From Rhodococcus sp. G-MC3 (lineage in GTDB: Bacteria > Actinomycetota > Actinomycetes > Mycobacteriales > Mycobacteriaceae): a stretch of DNA of 46,836 nucleotides. This document shows, one piece after another, positions 37,112 to 46,197 of the stretch. The notes beneath the pieces are model-generated. The model did not search any database. It was given only the letters and a program-made list of their open reading frames with translations, and had not been told where the DNA came from. The stretch spans positions 15,479 through 62,314 of the forward strand of contig NZ_JASISW010000026.1 of the NCBI RefSeq assembly GCF_030063335.1, written 5' to 3'. How positions within the stretch are numbered: the stretch's first letter is position 1; each line of letters opens with the position of its first letter. The translations under genes and the position numbers were made by a program.

Positions 37112-38374
37112 TTGTTCTTCCGATCTCTCACCTCTCGGCCGAAAAGGTTCTCCGTATCGACCATAGTGATCGCCACGAGCGCCGGGCTGCTCCTGACCGC
37201 CTGTTCGGCTCCGGACTCCGCAGCGCCGCGCGCCGAAGCTCTGCCCTGGAACGAGATCGAGGAGCAGGCCCAAGGGCAGACCGTCTCGCTGTGGATGTAC
37301 GGCGGCGACGAACAGGGCAACGCCTACGTCGACGACGTCCTCACCCCTGCAGCCGCCGAGGAAGGCGTCACACTGCGCAGGGTTCCAGTCGAGGACACCG
37401 CCGATGCCGTCAACCGCATCCTCTCCGAACGTCAGGCCGGTGTCACCGACGGCGAGGTGGACTTGGTGTGGGTGAACGGCGCGAACTTCGGCACCGGCAA
37501 ACAGGCCGGGGCCTGGCTGTGCGGGTGGACGCAGAATCTGCCGAACATGGAACTGACCGATCCCGAGGACCCGTTGCTGCTCGACGACTTCGGGACGCCA
37601 GTCGACCAATGCGAATCCCCCTGGCACAAAGCGCAGTTCACCTTGGTCTACAACGCGGCAGCGATCCCGAACCCGCCGACGACGTTCGAGGGTGTGCTCG
37701 AGTGGGCGCAGGCCAACCCCGGCCGCTTCACCTACCCGGCACCGCCGGACTTCACCGGATCGGTCTTCGTGCGTGAAGCATTGGCGAGCGCCTCCGGCGG
37801 CGTCGACGAGATTCCGGCGCAGTTCGATAGTCAATCCTACGATCGCCTCACGCCGGCACTGTTCGACAGACTGAACGCGCTTGCGCCTTCGCTGTGGCGT
37901 GAGGGAACGACCTATCCGCAATCGTCCTCCGAACTGGACGCGCTCTATGCGGGCGGCCAGGTGGACATGACCATGACCTACGGACCGGCCACCCTCACTC
38001 AGTTGGTGGCCGACGGCACCTATCCCCCCGAGACCCGTGTACTCGCTCTCGACGAGGGCACCGTCGGCAACGCCAGCTTCCTCGCGATCCCGTCCACGTC
38101 GGGCAAGTCCGCTGCCGCGCAGGTGGTGGCCAACCTCGCTCTGTCTCCGGAGCAGCAGCTTGCCAAGTCCGAACCGGATGTGTGGGGCCAGTTCACCGCC
38201 CTGGACATCTCGCGTCTGACCCCTGAGGCTCGGGCGCAGTTCGAGGCTTTACCGGTCTCCCCGGTGGTGCCGCCGTACGAGGAGATCTCGGCGAATGCTC
38301 ATACCGAACTCTCGGCGGACTGGGTATCACCGCTGGACGAGGGATGGCGACGAAGCGTGCTCGCCGGGCAGTGA
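37112..38374 (+). CDS. YnjB-type ABC transporter substrate-binding lipoprotein
   Basis: A 420-residue exported lipoprotein. The signal peptide ends in the lipobox LTAC, and the mature part has features of the YnjB/COG4134 solute-binding family: VSLWMYGGDEQGNAYVDD, VDLVWVNGANFGTGKQAGAW, YNAAAIPNPPTTF, GRFTYPAPPDFTGSVFVREA and VDMTMTYGPATL. The TTG start is set by AGGAGG 6 bases upstream. The substrate is unknown for the whole family. It is the first gene of a four-gene importer operon with 4-base overlaps between all members. Confidence 0.93.
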   Translation: MFFRSLTSRPKRFSVSTIVIATSAGLLLTACSAPDSAAPRAEALPWNEIEEQAQGQTVSLWMYGGDEQGNAYVDDVLTPAAAEEGVTLRRVPVEDTADAVNRILSERQAGVTDGEVDLVWVNGANFGTGKQAGAWLCGWTQNLPNMELTDPEDPLLLDDFGTPVDQCESPWHKAQFTLVYNAAAIPNPPTTFEGVLEWAQANPGRFTYPAPPDFTGSVFVREALASASGGVDEIPAQFDSQSYDRLTPALFDRLNALAPSLWREGTTYPQSSSELDALYAGGQVDMTMTYGPATLTQLVADGTYPPETRVLALDEGTVGNASFLAIPSTSGKSAAAQVVANLALSPEQQLAKSEPDVWGQFTALDISRLTPEARAQFEALPVSPVVPPYEEISANAHTELSADWVSPLDEGWRRSVLAGQ

Positions 38375-39210
38375 ACGCATCCCCGAAGAGCTGGCGCTCC
38401 ACGATTGGGGTGATCCCTGCCGTGCTGCTGGTTGCCCTCGTCGTCGGCGGCGGTCTCGGGACCGTCGCGTTGCAGAGCCTGGGACTGATGCCGCTGGTCG
38501 GCACACCGGAGCTGTCGGTCGATGCGTACTCCGCTCTGGGCGATGAGCTGTGGCGGTCGGTGGCGCTCACCCTGTCTATCGCGGTCGTGTCGACTGCGTT
38601 GGCTACGGTGATCGGTCTCACTGTCGCGTTGACGGCACTGTCGGGTCGACGCGGCGCATTGGTCGCCGCGGGACTGACGGTGAGCGTGCCCCACCTCATC
38701 GGCGCGGCGGCGATGGCGCTGTTGCTCGCTGATTCGGGAATGCTGGCGCGCGTCCTCGGGGTGACCGACGGCGGCTGGCCGCAGGTCGTCGGCGGACCGT
38801 GGTGGATCGCGGTGGTGCTCGAATACGCCTGGAAGGAATCGGGATTCGTCGCCGTCGTCGTCGCCGGGACGTTGGCCACCCGGGTGGCGGCGTACGACGA
38901 GAGTGCAGCGACCCTCGGTGCCGGTCGGTGGGCACGTCTGCGTCTGATCACCCTGCCGCTCGCTCGGCCGGCATTGATCGCGTCGGCGGCGATCTCCTTC
39001 GCGTACACCGTCGGATCCTACGAAGTGGCCCGCATTCTGGGCAGGCCGTATCCGGAGCCATTGTCGGTCATGGCGGTTCGGTTGTTCACCTCCATCGACC
39101 TCGCGTCCCGTCCGCAGGCCGCGGCCGCCGCGACGATCGCCGCCGCCCTGACCATCGTCGTGGCCACCGCCGCCCTGCATTTTCTGCGCAGATCGGCGGC
39201 ATGGAAATGA
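38371..39210 (+). CDS. ABC transporter permease 1 (half of YnjC-like)
   Basis: A 279-residue inner-membrane permease with about six helices and the coupling loop YDESAATLGAGRWARLRLITLPLARP written as AATLGAGRWARLRLITLP. GTG at 38371 gives a GTGA overlap with the binding-protein gene; the in-frame ATG at 38344 would overlap it by 31 bases and is the alternative. E. coli YnjC is one fused double permease; here the two halves are separate genes. Confidence 0.93.
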   Translation: MNASPKSWRSTIGVIPAVLLVALVVGGGLGTVALQSLGLMPLVGTPELSVDAYSALGDELWRSVALTLSIAVVSTALATVIGLTVALTALSGRRGALVAAGLTVSVPHLIGAAAMALLLADSGMLARVLGVTDGGWPQVVGGPWWIAVVLEYAWKESGFVAVVVAGTLATRVAAYDESAATLGAGRWARLRLITLPLARPALIASAAISFAYTVGSYEVARILGRPYPEPLSVMAVRLFTSIDLASRPQAAAAATIAAALTIVVATAALHFLRRSAAWK

Positions 39211-39986
39211 CGCGGGCGCGATTTCTCTCCGGCCTCGGCCGGGCGCTGCTGGTCCTGTGGTTTCTGCTGCCACTGATTCCGGTCGCATTGTGGGCCATCA
39301 GCAATCGTTGGTCGTTTCCCGCTGTCACGCCCCAACAATGGGGATTCGACGGGGTGCGCAGCGCGCTCGCAGCCAGCGGCGTCGACGCGTTCGTCCGCTC
39401 GACGTCTCTCGCTCTCGCTGTGGCGGCTATTGCAACCCCGCTGGGCGCGTTGGCTGCTCGCGCGCTGGTCCGCGGAGATATACACATCCCGGGGGTGGTC
39501 GCCGCAATCCTGTTTGCTCCGCTCGCGCTGCCTCCCTTCGCTGTTGCGCTCGGTCTCGACGTGCTCGTGCTGCGGTCGCGTATCCCCAGCACGGTGGCGG
39601 TGATCGCCCTGCTGACGGTCGCGGCGCTTCCATACACGACGTACCTGATGCGAGTGGCGTTCGGCGCGTACGACATCGGTTACGAGGAGGAGGCCCGCAC
39701 ACTTGGGGCGTCGAGCGCCATGATCGTGCGCCGTATCCGCATTCCGTTGCTGGCGCCGGCGCTGGCCGGTGCGGCCTTGTTGGCCTTCCTGGTGGCGTGG
39801 AGTGACTACGTGATCACCCTACTGATCGGAGGAGGCAGACTGGTCACCGTTCCCGTCCTCGTTGCTTCCTTCGCCGCGGGGACCGGCAACGATTCGGTGG
39901 TGGCCGCACTGTCGGTCGCTGCCGTCGTTCCGCCGTTGCTGTTGGTGCTCATGCTCGCTCGACTGCGCCGTAGGGTGGTCCGATGA
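39207..39986 (+). CDS. ABC transporter permease 2 (half of YnjC-like)
   Basis: A 259-residue permease with about six helices. The coupling motif reads EEARTLGASSAMIVRRIRIP near residue 175, and the final helices contain LAFLVAWSDYVITLLIGGG. ATG at 39207 overlaps the first permease stop (ATGA); ATG at 39201 is also in frame. It pairs with permease 1 to form the membrane channel. Confidence 0.93.
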   Translation: MTRARFLSGLGRALLVLWFLLPLIPVALWAISNRWSFPAVTPQQWGFDGVRSALAASGVDAFVRSTSLALAVAAIATPLGALAARALVRGDIHIPGVVAAILFAPLALPPFAVALGLDVLVLRSRIPSTVAVIALLTVAALPYTTYLMRVAFGAYDIGYEEEARTLGASSAMIVRRIRIPLLAPALAGAALLAFLVAWSDYVITLLIGGGRLVTVPVLVASFAAGTGNDSVVAALSVAAVVPPLLLVLMLARLRRRVVR

Positions 39987-41017
39987 GTGTCGAGTTGTCC
40001 GTTCGCGGGCTCACCAAAGTGCATGCGGGTCAGCAGGTTGCGGCACTGAATGGAATGGACCTGACGGTGCCGCCGGGTTCGTGCACGGCGATCCTCGGCC
40101 CATCGGGCTCGGGCAAGAGCACCGCATTGCGATTGATCGCCGGATTGGATGTCCCGACGGACGGCACGGTGCACATCGACGGGGTTGACATCACCGGTAC
40201 GGCTGCGGAAGAGCGGGGAGTAGGAATGGTGTTCCAGCGTCCGATGCTCTTTCCTCACATGTCGGTTCTCGACAACATCGGCTTCTCGTTTCGGGCTGCC
40301 GGGGACAGTCGCCGACGTTCGCGCGAGCGTGCCCGTGAATACCTCGATCTGGTGCACCTGGGGGACATCGGCTATCGCGCCGTGTCCGAGGTGTCCGGCG
40401 GACAGGCCCAGCGGGTGGCGTTGGCTCGCTCGCTCGCAGGCGCGCCCCGGGTGCTACTGCTCGACGAACCGTTCAGCGCGCTCGATCCCGGCCTGCGCAC
40501 CGAGATGCACGATCTCGTCCGCGAACTGCGCTCGTCGTTGGATCAGACGTTGCTGCTCGTCACCCACGATCAGCAGGAAGCGGCCGTGTTGGCCGATTTG
40601 GTGGCCGTGCTCGTGGGCGGCCGGCTCGAACATCATTCCGATATCGCCACCGCCTACACGAGACCGAGCACACTGGCGGTATCGCGACTGATGGGCGGCA
40701 TCAACGAAATCGAGGGGCACTGGGACGGAACCCGAGTGCACCGATCCGATCTCGGCGAACTCACGGTGGACGGTGTCGATGCGATGGACGCGGGCACGGC
40801 GGTGCTGCTGCTCCGGCACGAATTTATTCGGTTGGGAGACAAAGGAATTCCCGGCTTCGTCTCGGCGCTGCGGCCAACCGGTTTTCGTAGCATCGCGGAC
40901 GTGACCGTCGGTTCGACAGTCGTGAAGGTCGAACTGCCGGCCGGTTCCAGTCTTGAAATAGGAGATGTTGTGGGACTTGACACTCCGGCCAAGGCGAGGT
41001 TCGTGGTCAAGAGGTGA
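39983..41017 (+). CDS. ABC transporter ATPase (YnjD-like)
   Basis: A 344-residue importer ATPase. Walker A is GPSGSGKST (39-47), the Q-loop VFQRPMLFPH, signature VSGGQAQRVALARSL, Walker B VLLLDEPFSALD and the switch His in LLVTHDQQEA. The last 100 residues look like a TOBE-type regulatory domain (VLLLRHEFIRLG, VSALRPTGFRS). It overlaps permease 2 by ATGA and completes the operon. It ends 7 bases from the convergent radical SAM gene. Confidence 0.95.
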   Translation: MSVELSVRGLTKVHAGQQVAALNGMDLTVPPGSCTAILGPSGSGKSTALRLIAGLDVPTDGTVHIDGVDITGTAAEERGVGMVFQRPMLFPHMSVLDNIGFSFRAAGDSRRRSRERAREYLDLVHLGDIGYRAVSEVSGGQAQRVALARSLAGAPRVLLLDEPFSALDPGLRTEMHDLVRELRSSLDQTLLLVTHDQQEAAVLADLVAVLVGGRLEHHSDIATAYTRPSTLAVSRLMGGINEIEGHWDGTRVHRSDLGELTVDGVDAMDAGTAVLLLRHEFIRLGDKGIPGFVSALRPTGFRSIADVTVGSTVVKVELPAGSSLEIGDVVGLDTPAKARFVVKR

Positions 41018-41024
41018 GGCTTCG

Positions 41025-42461
41025 TCAGCTGCAGCAGCCAGGCGACGGAGGTTTCGCGACGGTCAGCGGAAGCAGTCGGCGCAATTGCTGGTTCTCACCC
41101 GGGTCGAGGACCGAATGCTGCACGCAGGCAGGTACGAGTTCTCCGGTTTCGGGATGCGCCATCGAGTAGGTGCACGCTGCCAGCCTTTGCTGCGTTTCCA
41201 ACAGCACCGGATCGGATGCTCTCTCACCGGACTTCATCATGTCCCAGGCAGGACCGACATTGTCGGCGTCCATGAATCGGTGGACGACGAATGTCATCGG
41301 GCGAACCTGGTGGCGAGCGAATGCGATGAACAACTGCCGGAGCCCGCCGCATCGACGCAGTGCACTACGTACCCAACGCACCGCCACGAGCACACCTTGC
41401 GGATATCCGGCGAGCACTCGGAGCACTTTGACAACCAGAACAGGTGGGCGGGTGCCGCCGAAGTTCACTCCACCGAGGTGGGTGAAGAACTGGTCTCGGG
41501 CATCGACCTCCGCCTGCTGTGTCACATCGAGAAACGGGTGCCACCTGCGGCCAACCATGAATCCCAATGCTGTTCTGTTGCAACGTGGATCACCGAACTG
41601 AATCGAGTGGTAGGAAATCGGTTGCCGCATTCCCAGTTCGATCTGATTCCACACCGTATCGATATCGATCTCCCCGTAGCCGCCGGACCACCGGCGGGCG
41701 TCTCCGACGAACGCCGCAGGCTGAAAGGACACCATCGAGTAGCCGCCCATTCCGACCACGCTGTCGACAACGTCGGCCACTTCATCGATGTTGTCCGGGG
41801 CGACGGTCATGTTGTGAGCCAGATACGAGCTCACTCCGTGCTCGCTCTTCAATCGTGCGAACATCTCGGCGAATCGGCGACGGTACGGATGCAGTTCGGC
41901 CTCCGACCTGGGACGCGGAATTCCCCGTCGGCCGCGCATCAGTTTGTCGAAATGAACTGCGTACGAGACACGTCCGAAGCGGGTATGCCCGCCCTCGCCG
42001 ACGACGACGGCCTGGAGATACTCGTAGTCGAAGTCGCCGTGCGTGAACGACATCGGCTCGCGGCCGTGCTCGCGCATGATCGTCAGTGCGGCCGCATGAA
42101 CGCCCGGTGCGAGCAGGCTCACCTCGCCGCCGATCAGCTGAGCGTGCGCTCGCGGTCCTCGCCGGGAGGCGAGGTGTCTCATCTGTGCCGCCACTTCACG
42201 CAGGGTGTGCTCGCCGTCGATCCGGACCTTGTTGGCGTCCGCACTGTGGTAGCACGGACTGCACGTCAAGTTGCATTTTGGAAAGACACCGTGGGTGCCC
42301 TCGCACCCCACCGCATGGCGGCCGAGTGTTTGCGACGGCGTCCGTACCGCTGCGGGCAGGGCCGCCCACCGCTCGTCCAGTGCCGCGCGTGTCCGAGGGT
42401 CGACCGGGCGGGTACTCGTCCCGGCGCGGCCCACTGCCGCACGAATCTTCGACCACATCAT
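41025..42461 (-). CDS. Radical SAM superfamily enzyme (possibly COG1964-like)
   Basis: A 478-residue iron-sulfur enzyme that would cleave SAM to a 5'-deoxyadenosyl radical. The cluster motif is CNLTCSPC (Cys63, Cys67, Cys70), with an additional Cys53 close by. Later regions include HAQLIGGEVSLL (the GGE motif), FTHGDFDYEYLQ, and AHNMTVAPDNIDEVADVV. More cysteines occur in ACTYSMAHP, VPACVQHS and the extreme C-terminus GCCS, suggesting extra cluster ligands. The layout reminds me of COG1964, which includes lipid-acting radical enzymes, but this is from memory. It is convergent with the importer operon and probably part of the same system. Confidence 0.88.
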   Translation of the reverse strand: MMWSKIRAAVGRAGTSTRPVDPRTRAALDERWAALPAAVRTPSQTLGRHAVGCEGTHGVFPKCNLTCSPCYHSADANKVRIDGEHTLREVAAQMRHLASRRGPRAHAQLIGGEVSLLAPGVHAAALTIMREHGREPMSFTHGDFDYEYLQAVVVGEGGHTRFGRVSYAVHFDKLMRGRRGIPRPRSEAELHPYRRRFAEMFARLKSEHGVSSYLAHNMTVAPDNIDEVADVVDSVVGMGGYSMVSFQPAAFVGDARRWSGGYGEIDIDTVWNQIELGMRQPISYHSIQFGDPRCNRTALGFMVGRRWHPFLDVTQQAEVDARDQFFTHLGGVNFGGTRPPVLVVKVLRVLAGYPQGVLVAVRWVRSALRRCGGLRQLFIAFARHQVRPMTFVVHRFMDADNVGPAWDMMKSGERASDPVLLETQQRLAACTYSMAHPETGELVPACVQHSVLDPGENQQLRRLLPLTVAKPPSPGCCS

Positions 42462-42803
42462 GCCGGATCGGCTCCTGTCGGCTTTGGGGGCTCGACGACG
42501 CGGCCACCCGGTTGGACCGAAGGTCGTAGGCCGACTGGTATCCCTCGTCGGCGGAAGCGTGCTCGTTGCTGCACCATGCCGCGATTGTGCGTGAACGGCA
42601 GGTGATCATCGACGGAAAGACCCATGGACTCGAGTATGCACACACCGCCGCTGGCCCGAGCTGCGCTCACACGGTCGATATCGGCCGGACTCCGCGTGTG
42701 CGAATCCGGAACTCCCTCCATGGGCCAACATCGGACAGCGCTGTAGGTACGGTCGAAGTGAACCCGATACTTCGGAAGGTCCGGCGACAAGGAGCACCTT
42801 CGC
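42462..42803. other. Divergent intergenic region, no gene seen
   Basis: A 342-base gap between the radical SAM gene and the hydrolase gene. It must carry both promoters. Open frames here lack starts and coding character; only the AAGGAG RBS of the hydrolase just before 42804 is clear. Confidence 0.45.
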
Positions 42804-43526
42804 GTGAATGCTGTCCCAGCTGTTCCCGGCCCCGACCACTCGGTGGGCGCCCCCAAGCCCCGTCGACCTTTGGTAATCGTGTTCGACGTCAACGAAACGC
42901 TGTCCGACATGACGGCGATGTCGGAACGGTTCACGAACGTGGGAGCGCCCATCCACTTGGCTTCGTTGTGGTTCGCCCGCCTCCTACGCGACGGCTTCGC
43001 GCTCACGGCAGCAGGCGCGTCGCGTCCATTCGCGGACGTCGGTTCGGGGCTGCTGCGAGTCATGCTCCCCGACGTAAAGCTCAACCGGCCTCTCGACGAG
43101 GCAGTGGAGCACATCATGAGTGGGTTTATCGGCCTCGACGTGCACGCCGACGTGACCGAGGGGGTCGAAGCATTGGCCAGCCTCGGAATCCGGTTGGTCA
43201 CCCTCAGCAACGGCTCCACACACGTCGCCGAGGAACTACTCACTTCAGCCGGGGTGCGAAGCAACTTCGAGATGCTGCTGTCCGTCGACGCAGCCGGCGC
43301 GTGGAAACCCGCCGCCCACGCATACGAATACGCACTCGACCAGTGCGCCATCGATCCCGACGACGCCATGCTGGTGGCGGTCCATCCCTGGGATATCGAC
43401 GGAGCGCACCGAGCCGGCTTGGCAACGACATGGCTCAACCGCACCGGCAGTGTGTACCCGCACTACTTCCACACCCCGGACGTGGAAGCGACGTCGCTCA
43501 CGCAACTGGCGCGCCTGCTGAGCTGA
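42804..43526 (+). CDS. Haloacid dehalogenase type II-like hydrolase
   Basis: A 240-residue HAD-superfamily enzyme. The nucleophile is Asp28 in VFDVNETLSDM, motif II is VTLSNGS, the lysine lies in AGAWKPAAHAYEYAL, and VAVHPWDIDGAHRAGL is typical of L-2-haloacid dehalogenase relatives. Standard dehalogenases remove halide from 2-haloacids; many relatives are phosphatases, so the substrate is open. The GTG start has AAGGAG about 9 bases upstream. The gene stands alone and ends at a hairpin. Confidence 0.92.
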   Translation: MNAVPAVPGPDHSVGAPKPRRPLVIVFDVNETLSDMTAMSERFTNVGAPIHLASLWFARLLRDGFALTAAGASRPFADVGSGLLRVMLPDVKLNRPLDEAVEHIMSGFIGLDVHADVTEGVEALASLGIRLVTLSNGSTHVAEELLTSAGVRSNFEMLLSVDAAGAWKPAAHAYEYALDQCAIDPDDAMLVAVHPWDIDGAHRAGLATTWLNRTGSVYPHYFHTPDVEATSLTQLARLLS

Positions 43527-43672
43527 CCTGGCCCACGCCCGAAAGAGCCTGCCCGACTGCCGCAGTCTCGTACCGTGGATAGCCGGTGCAGTTCACCCGA
43601 TCCGGTCCGGGCCCGACGATGGCCTCATCGCGAACGTCGGTGCAGTGCCAGACAACGCCGCGACCCAGCGCC

Positions 43673-43700
43673 GGCCGGTCCGAAATGGCTAGGGCCGGCC
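43673..43700. terminator. GC-rich hairpin between convergent genes
   Basis: GGCCGGTCC (43673-43681) can pair with GGGCCGGCC (43692-43700) across a 10-base loop, with a single wobble pair. It lies between the convergent hydrolase and UvrA-like genes, so it could end transcription of the hydrolase and, less directly, of the UvrA-like gene. The rest of this 205-base gap shows nothing clear. Confidence 0.5.
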
Positions 43701-43731
43701 GAAGCACTACACGCCTGCCCAAGACAGACGG

Positions 43732-46197
43732 TCAGGATTGGAGGCGTCGGGCCAGGTAAGGGCCCGTGATGCTGTCCGCAGACGCCGCCACTTCGGCGGG
43801 CGTCCCGGTGGCAACCACGGTGCCGCCATTGTTGCCGCCGCCCGGTCCGAGGTCGATGACCCAGTCGGCGGAGGCGATCGCGTCCAAGTCGTGTTCCACC
43901 ATCACGACGGTGTTGCCTGCGTCGACGAGGCGGTGAAGTTGTCGCATGAGTAGTGCGACGTCAGCGGGATGTAACCCGGCGGTCGGTTCGTCCAATAGAT
44001 AGAGGGCGTTGCCGCGGCGGGCGCGCTGCAACTCCGTAGCGATCTTGATTCGCTGTGCTTCGCCGCCGCTGAGCTCGGTCGCGGGTTGACCGAGACGCAC
44101 GTAGCCGAGCCCGATATCGCGCAGCGTCTCCAGACTGCGGGATGCGCCGGTGATGTCGGCGAAGAATCCTGCAGCCTCGTCCACCGACATGTGGAGCACC
44201 TCGGCAATGGATTTGTCGCGCCACGTCACTTCGAGCGTCTCCGGGGTGTATCGGGCACCGTGACATGTGGGGCAGGGTCCATACGTGCCGGGGAGGAATA
44301 GAAGCTCCACCTCGACGAAACCGTCGCCCTGACAGGTGGGGCACCGTCCTTCGGGGACGTTGAAGGAGAACCGGCCGGGCGCCCAGCCGCGCGCCTGGGC
44401 CTCGTCGGTGGCGGCGAACAGTTTGCGGACGATGTCGAACATTCCGACGTAAGTGGCCAGTGTCGAGCGAGGCGTGCGCCCGATGGGCCGCTGGTCAACT
44501 CGGACCAGCCGGTGGAACGTCTCGATCCCGGAGACGTCGGCCACATCGATCTCGATCTGCGCTTCCCCATCCTCCTCTGCCGAAGTCTCCAGTCGATGGC
44601 GCGCCACCTCGAACAAGACTTGGGTGACAAGCGTTGTCTTCCCTGAGCCCGACACCCCCGTCACTGCCGTCAGAACCGCCAGTGGGAACGATGCCGTCAG
44701 CTGGTACAGGTTGTGCCGGGTTACGCCGGTCAAAGTGAGCCAGTCATGGGTCGCGCGCGCGTCACGGTGGACTTGCTCCGCACGCCCGAAAAGATGCCGG
44801 CCGGTGATCGATTCCTCGATCTGTTCCAACCCGGCCACTGGCCCGCTGTACAACACGCGGCCGCCGCCCTCACCTGCGGCGGGGCCGATATCGACTACCC
44901 AGTCGGCCCGCCGGACAACGTCCATGTCGTGCTCGACGACGAACAGCGAGTTGCCTGATGCCTTCAGTCGGTCCAGGACGTCGAGCAGCGGCTCGGCGTC
45001 GGCTGGATGCAGTCCGGCGGATGGTTCATCCAAGACGTACACAACACCGAAAAGCCCGGATCGAAGCTGGGTGGCAATTCGCAGTCGCTGTGTTTCGCCG
45101 GGAGACAGCGTCGTCGAGCTACGTCCCAGCGACAGGTATCCCAAACCCAGCCCCAGCAGCACCTCGATCCTGGCGAGCAGGTCTGTGGTGATACGTACCG
45201 CCACCTCCGTGGCCTCCCCGGACGACGCCGACGGCGTCGCGGCGGCCATCCCTGATTGTTCGGCGACAGGGCGCAATACTCCGGCAACCTCGATCAGCGA
45301 GAGTGCGTTGATCCCGGCTATCGAATATCCAGCGACGGTGACATCGAGTGCGTCGGCCCGCAGCCCACTGCCAGAGCACTTCGGGCAGCGGACACTCTCG
45401 GTGAACTGCAGAGCGCGGTCACGCATCCGCTGACTGGCGGAGTCCGACAGGACATGCATGACATGACGGCGGGCGCTCCAGAACTTGCCTTCATAACTGT
45501 GGTCGACACGGTCGGCCTGCGGTTTGATGAACACCTTCGGCTGCTCATCGGTGTAGAGAAGCCATTCCCGGTCCTTCCGTCCGAGGGTGCGCCACGGCGC
45601 GTCGATGTCGATACCCAGACCGCTGACGATGCTGCGCAGGTTCGCACCCTGCCAGGCTCCCGGCCAGGCCGCGATCGCCCCCTCGCGGATGCTCAGCGAC
45701 GGGTCGGGGACCAGCAGTTCCAAGGTGACGTCATGGAAAACGCCCAACCCACCGCATCGCGGGCAGGCTCCGGCGACCGTGTTGGGGGAGAACGCCTCGG
45801 CCTCCAGGAGCGACGCCCCGGCCGGATAGGTACCGGCCCGGGAGTAGAGCATGCGCAGCAGGTTGGACAAGGTGGTGATGGTGCCGACACTGGAACGTGA
45901 GCTGGGCGATCCCCGGCGTTGCTGCAGCGCAACAGCCGGGGGCAGACCGGTGATGGAGGCGACGTGCGGCGCGCCCACCTGCTGCAGTAGCCGACGGGCG
46001 TAGGGGGCAACCGACTCGAAGTAGCGTCGTTGCGCTTCGGCGTACAGGGTGCTGAACGCCAGCGACGACTTTCCGGACCCCGACACACCCGTGAACGCGA
46101 CGAACGCATTGCGGGGGATATCGACATCCACCGCGGCGAGGTTGTGCTCGGTGGCACCGCGAACACGCACATATCCGTCCTCTGATGCGTCTGTCAC
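43732..46197 (-). CDS. UvrA-like tandem ABC ATPase (UvrA2/DrrC type)
   Basis: An 821-residue soluble protein with two ABC ATPase halves. Walker A motifs are GVSGSGKSS (37-45) and GVSGSGKTT; signatures are TLSPGETQRLRIA and ELSGGEAQRIKIA. Zinc-finger cysteines appear as CPRCGGLG, CPKCSGSG and CPTCQGDG paired with CPTCHGAR. Housekeeping UvrA has about 950 residues; the missing length falls in the UvrB-binding insertion, as in UvrA2/DrrC proteins linked to tolerance of DNA-binding drugs. The GTG at 46197 has GGGAG directly abutting it, too close for an RBS; an in-frame GTG ten codons in (46170) has GAGGA at good spacing and is a real alternative. It is transcribed alone. Confidence 0.93.
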   Translation of the reverse strand: MTDASEDGYVRVRGATEHNLAAVDVDIPRNAFVAFTGVSGSGKSSLAFSTLYAEAQRRYFESVAPYARRLLQQVGAPHVASITGLPPAVALQQRRGSPSSRSSVGTITTLSNLLRMLYSRAGTYPAGASLLEAEAFSPNTVAGACPRCGGLGVFHDVTLELLVPDPSLSIREGAIAAWPGAWQGANLRSIVSGLGIDIDAPWRTLGRKDREWLLYTDEQPKVFIKPQADRVDHSYEGKFWSARRHVMHVLSDSASQRMRDRALQFTESVRCPKCSGSGLRADALDVTVAGYSIAGINALSLIEVAGVLRPVAEQSGMAAATPSASSGEATEVAVRITTDLLARIEVLLGLGLGYLSLGRSSTTLSPGETQRLRIATQLRSGLFGVVYVLDEPSAGLHPADAEPLLDVLDRLKASGNSLFVVEHDMDVVRRADWVVDIGPAAGEGGGRVLYSGPVAGLEQIEESITGRHLFGRAEQVHRDARATHDWLTLTGVTRHNLYQLTASFPLAVLTAVTGVSGSGKTTLVTQVLFEVARHRLETSAEEDGEAQIEIDVADVSGIETFHRLVRVDQRPIGRTPRSTLATYVGMFDIVRKLFAATDEAQARGWAPGRFSFNVPEGRCPTCQGDGFVEVELLFLPGTYGPCPTCHGARYTPETLEVTWRDKSIAEVLHMSVDEAAGFFADITGASRSLETLRDIGLGYVRLGQPATELSGGEAQRIKIATELQRARRGNALYLLDEPTAGLHPADVALLMRQLHRLVDAGNTVVMVEHDLDAIASADWVIDLGPGGGNNGGTVVATGTPAEVAASADSITGPYLARRLQS

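Noticed and set aside
43498..43722. 74-residue minus-strand open frame after the UvrA-like gene
   Set aside because: It has no RBS, overlaps the hydrolase end and covers the hairpin; composition is typical of a shadow frame.
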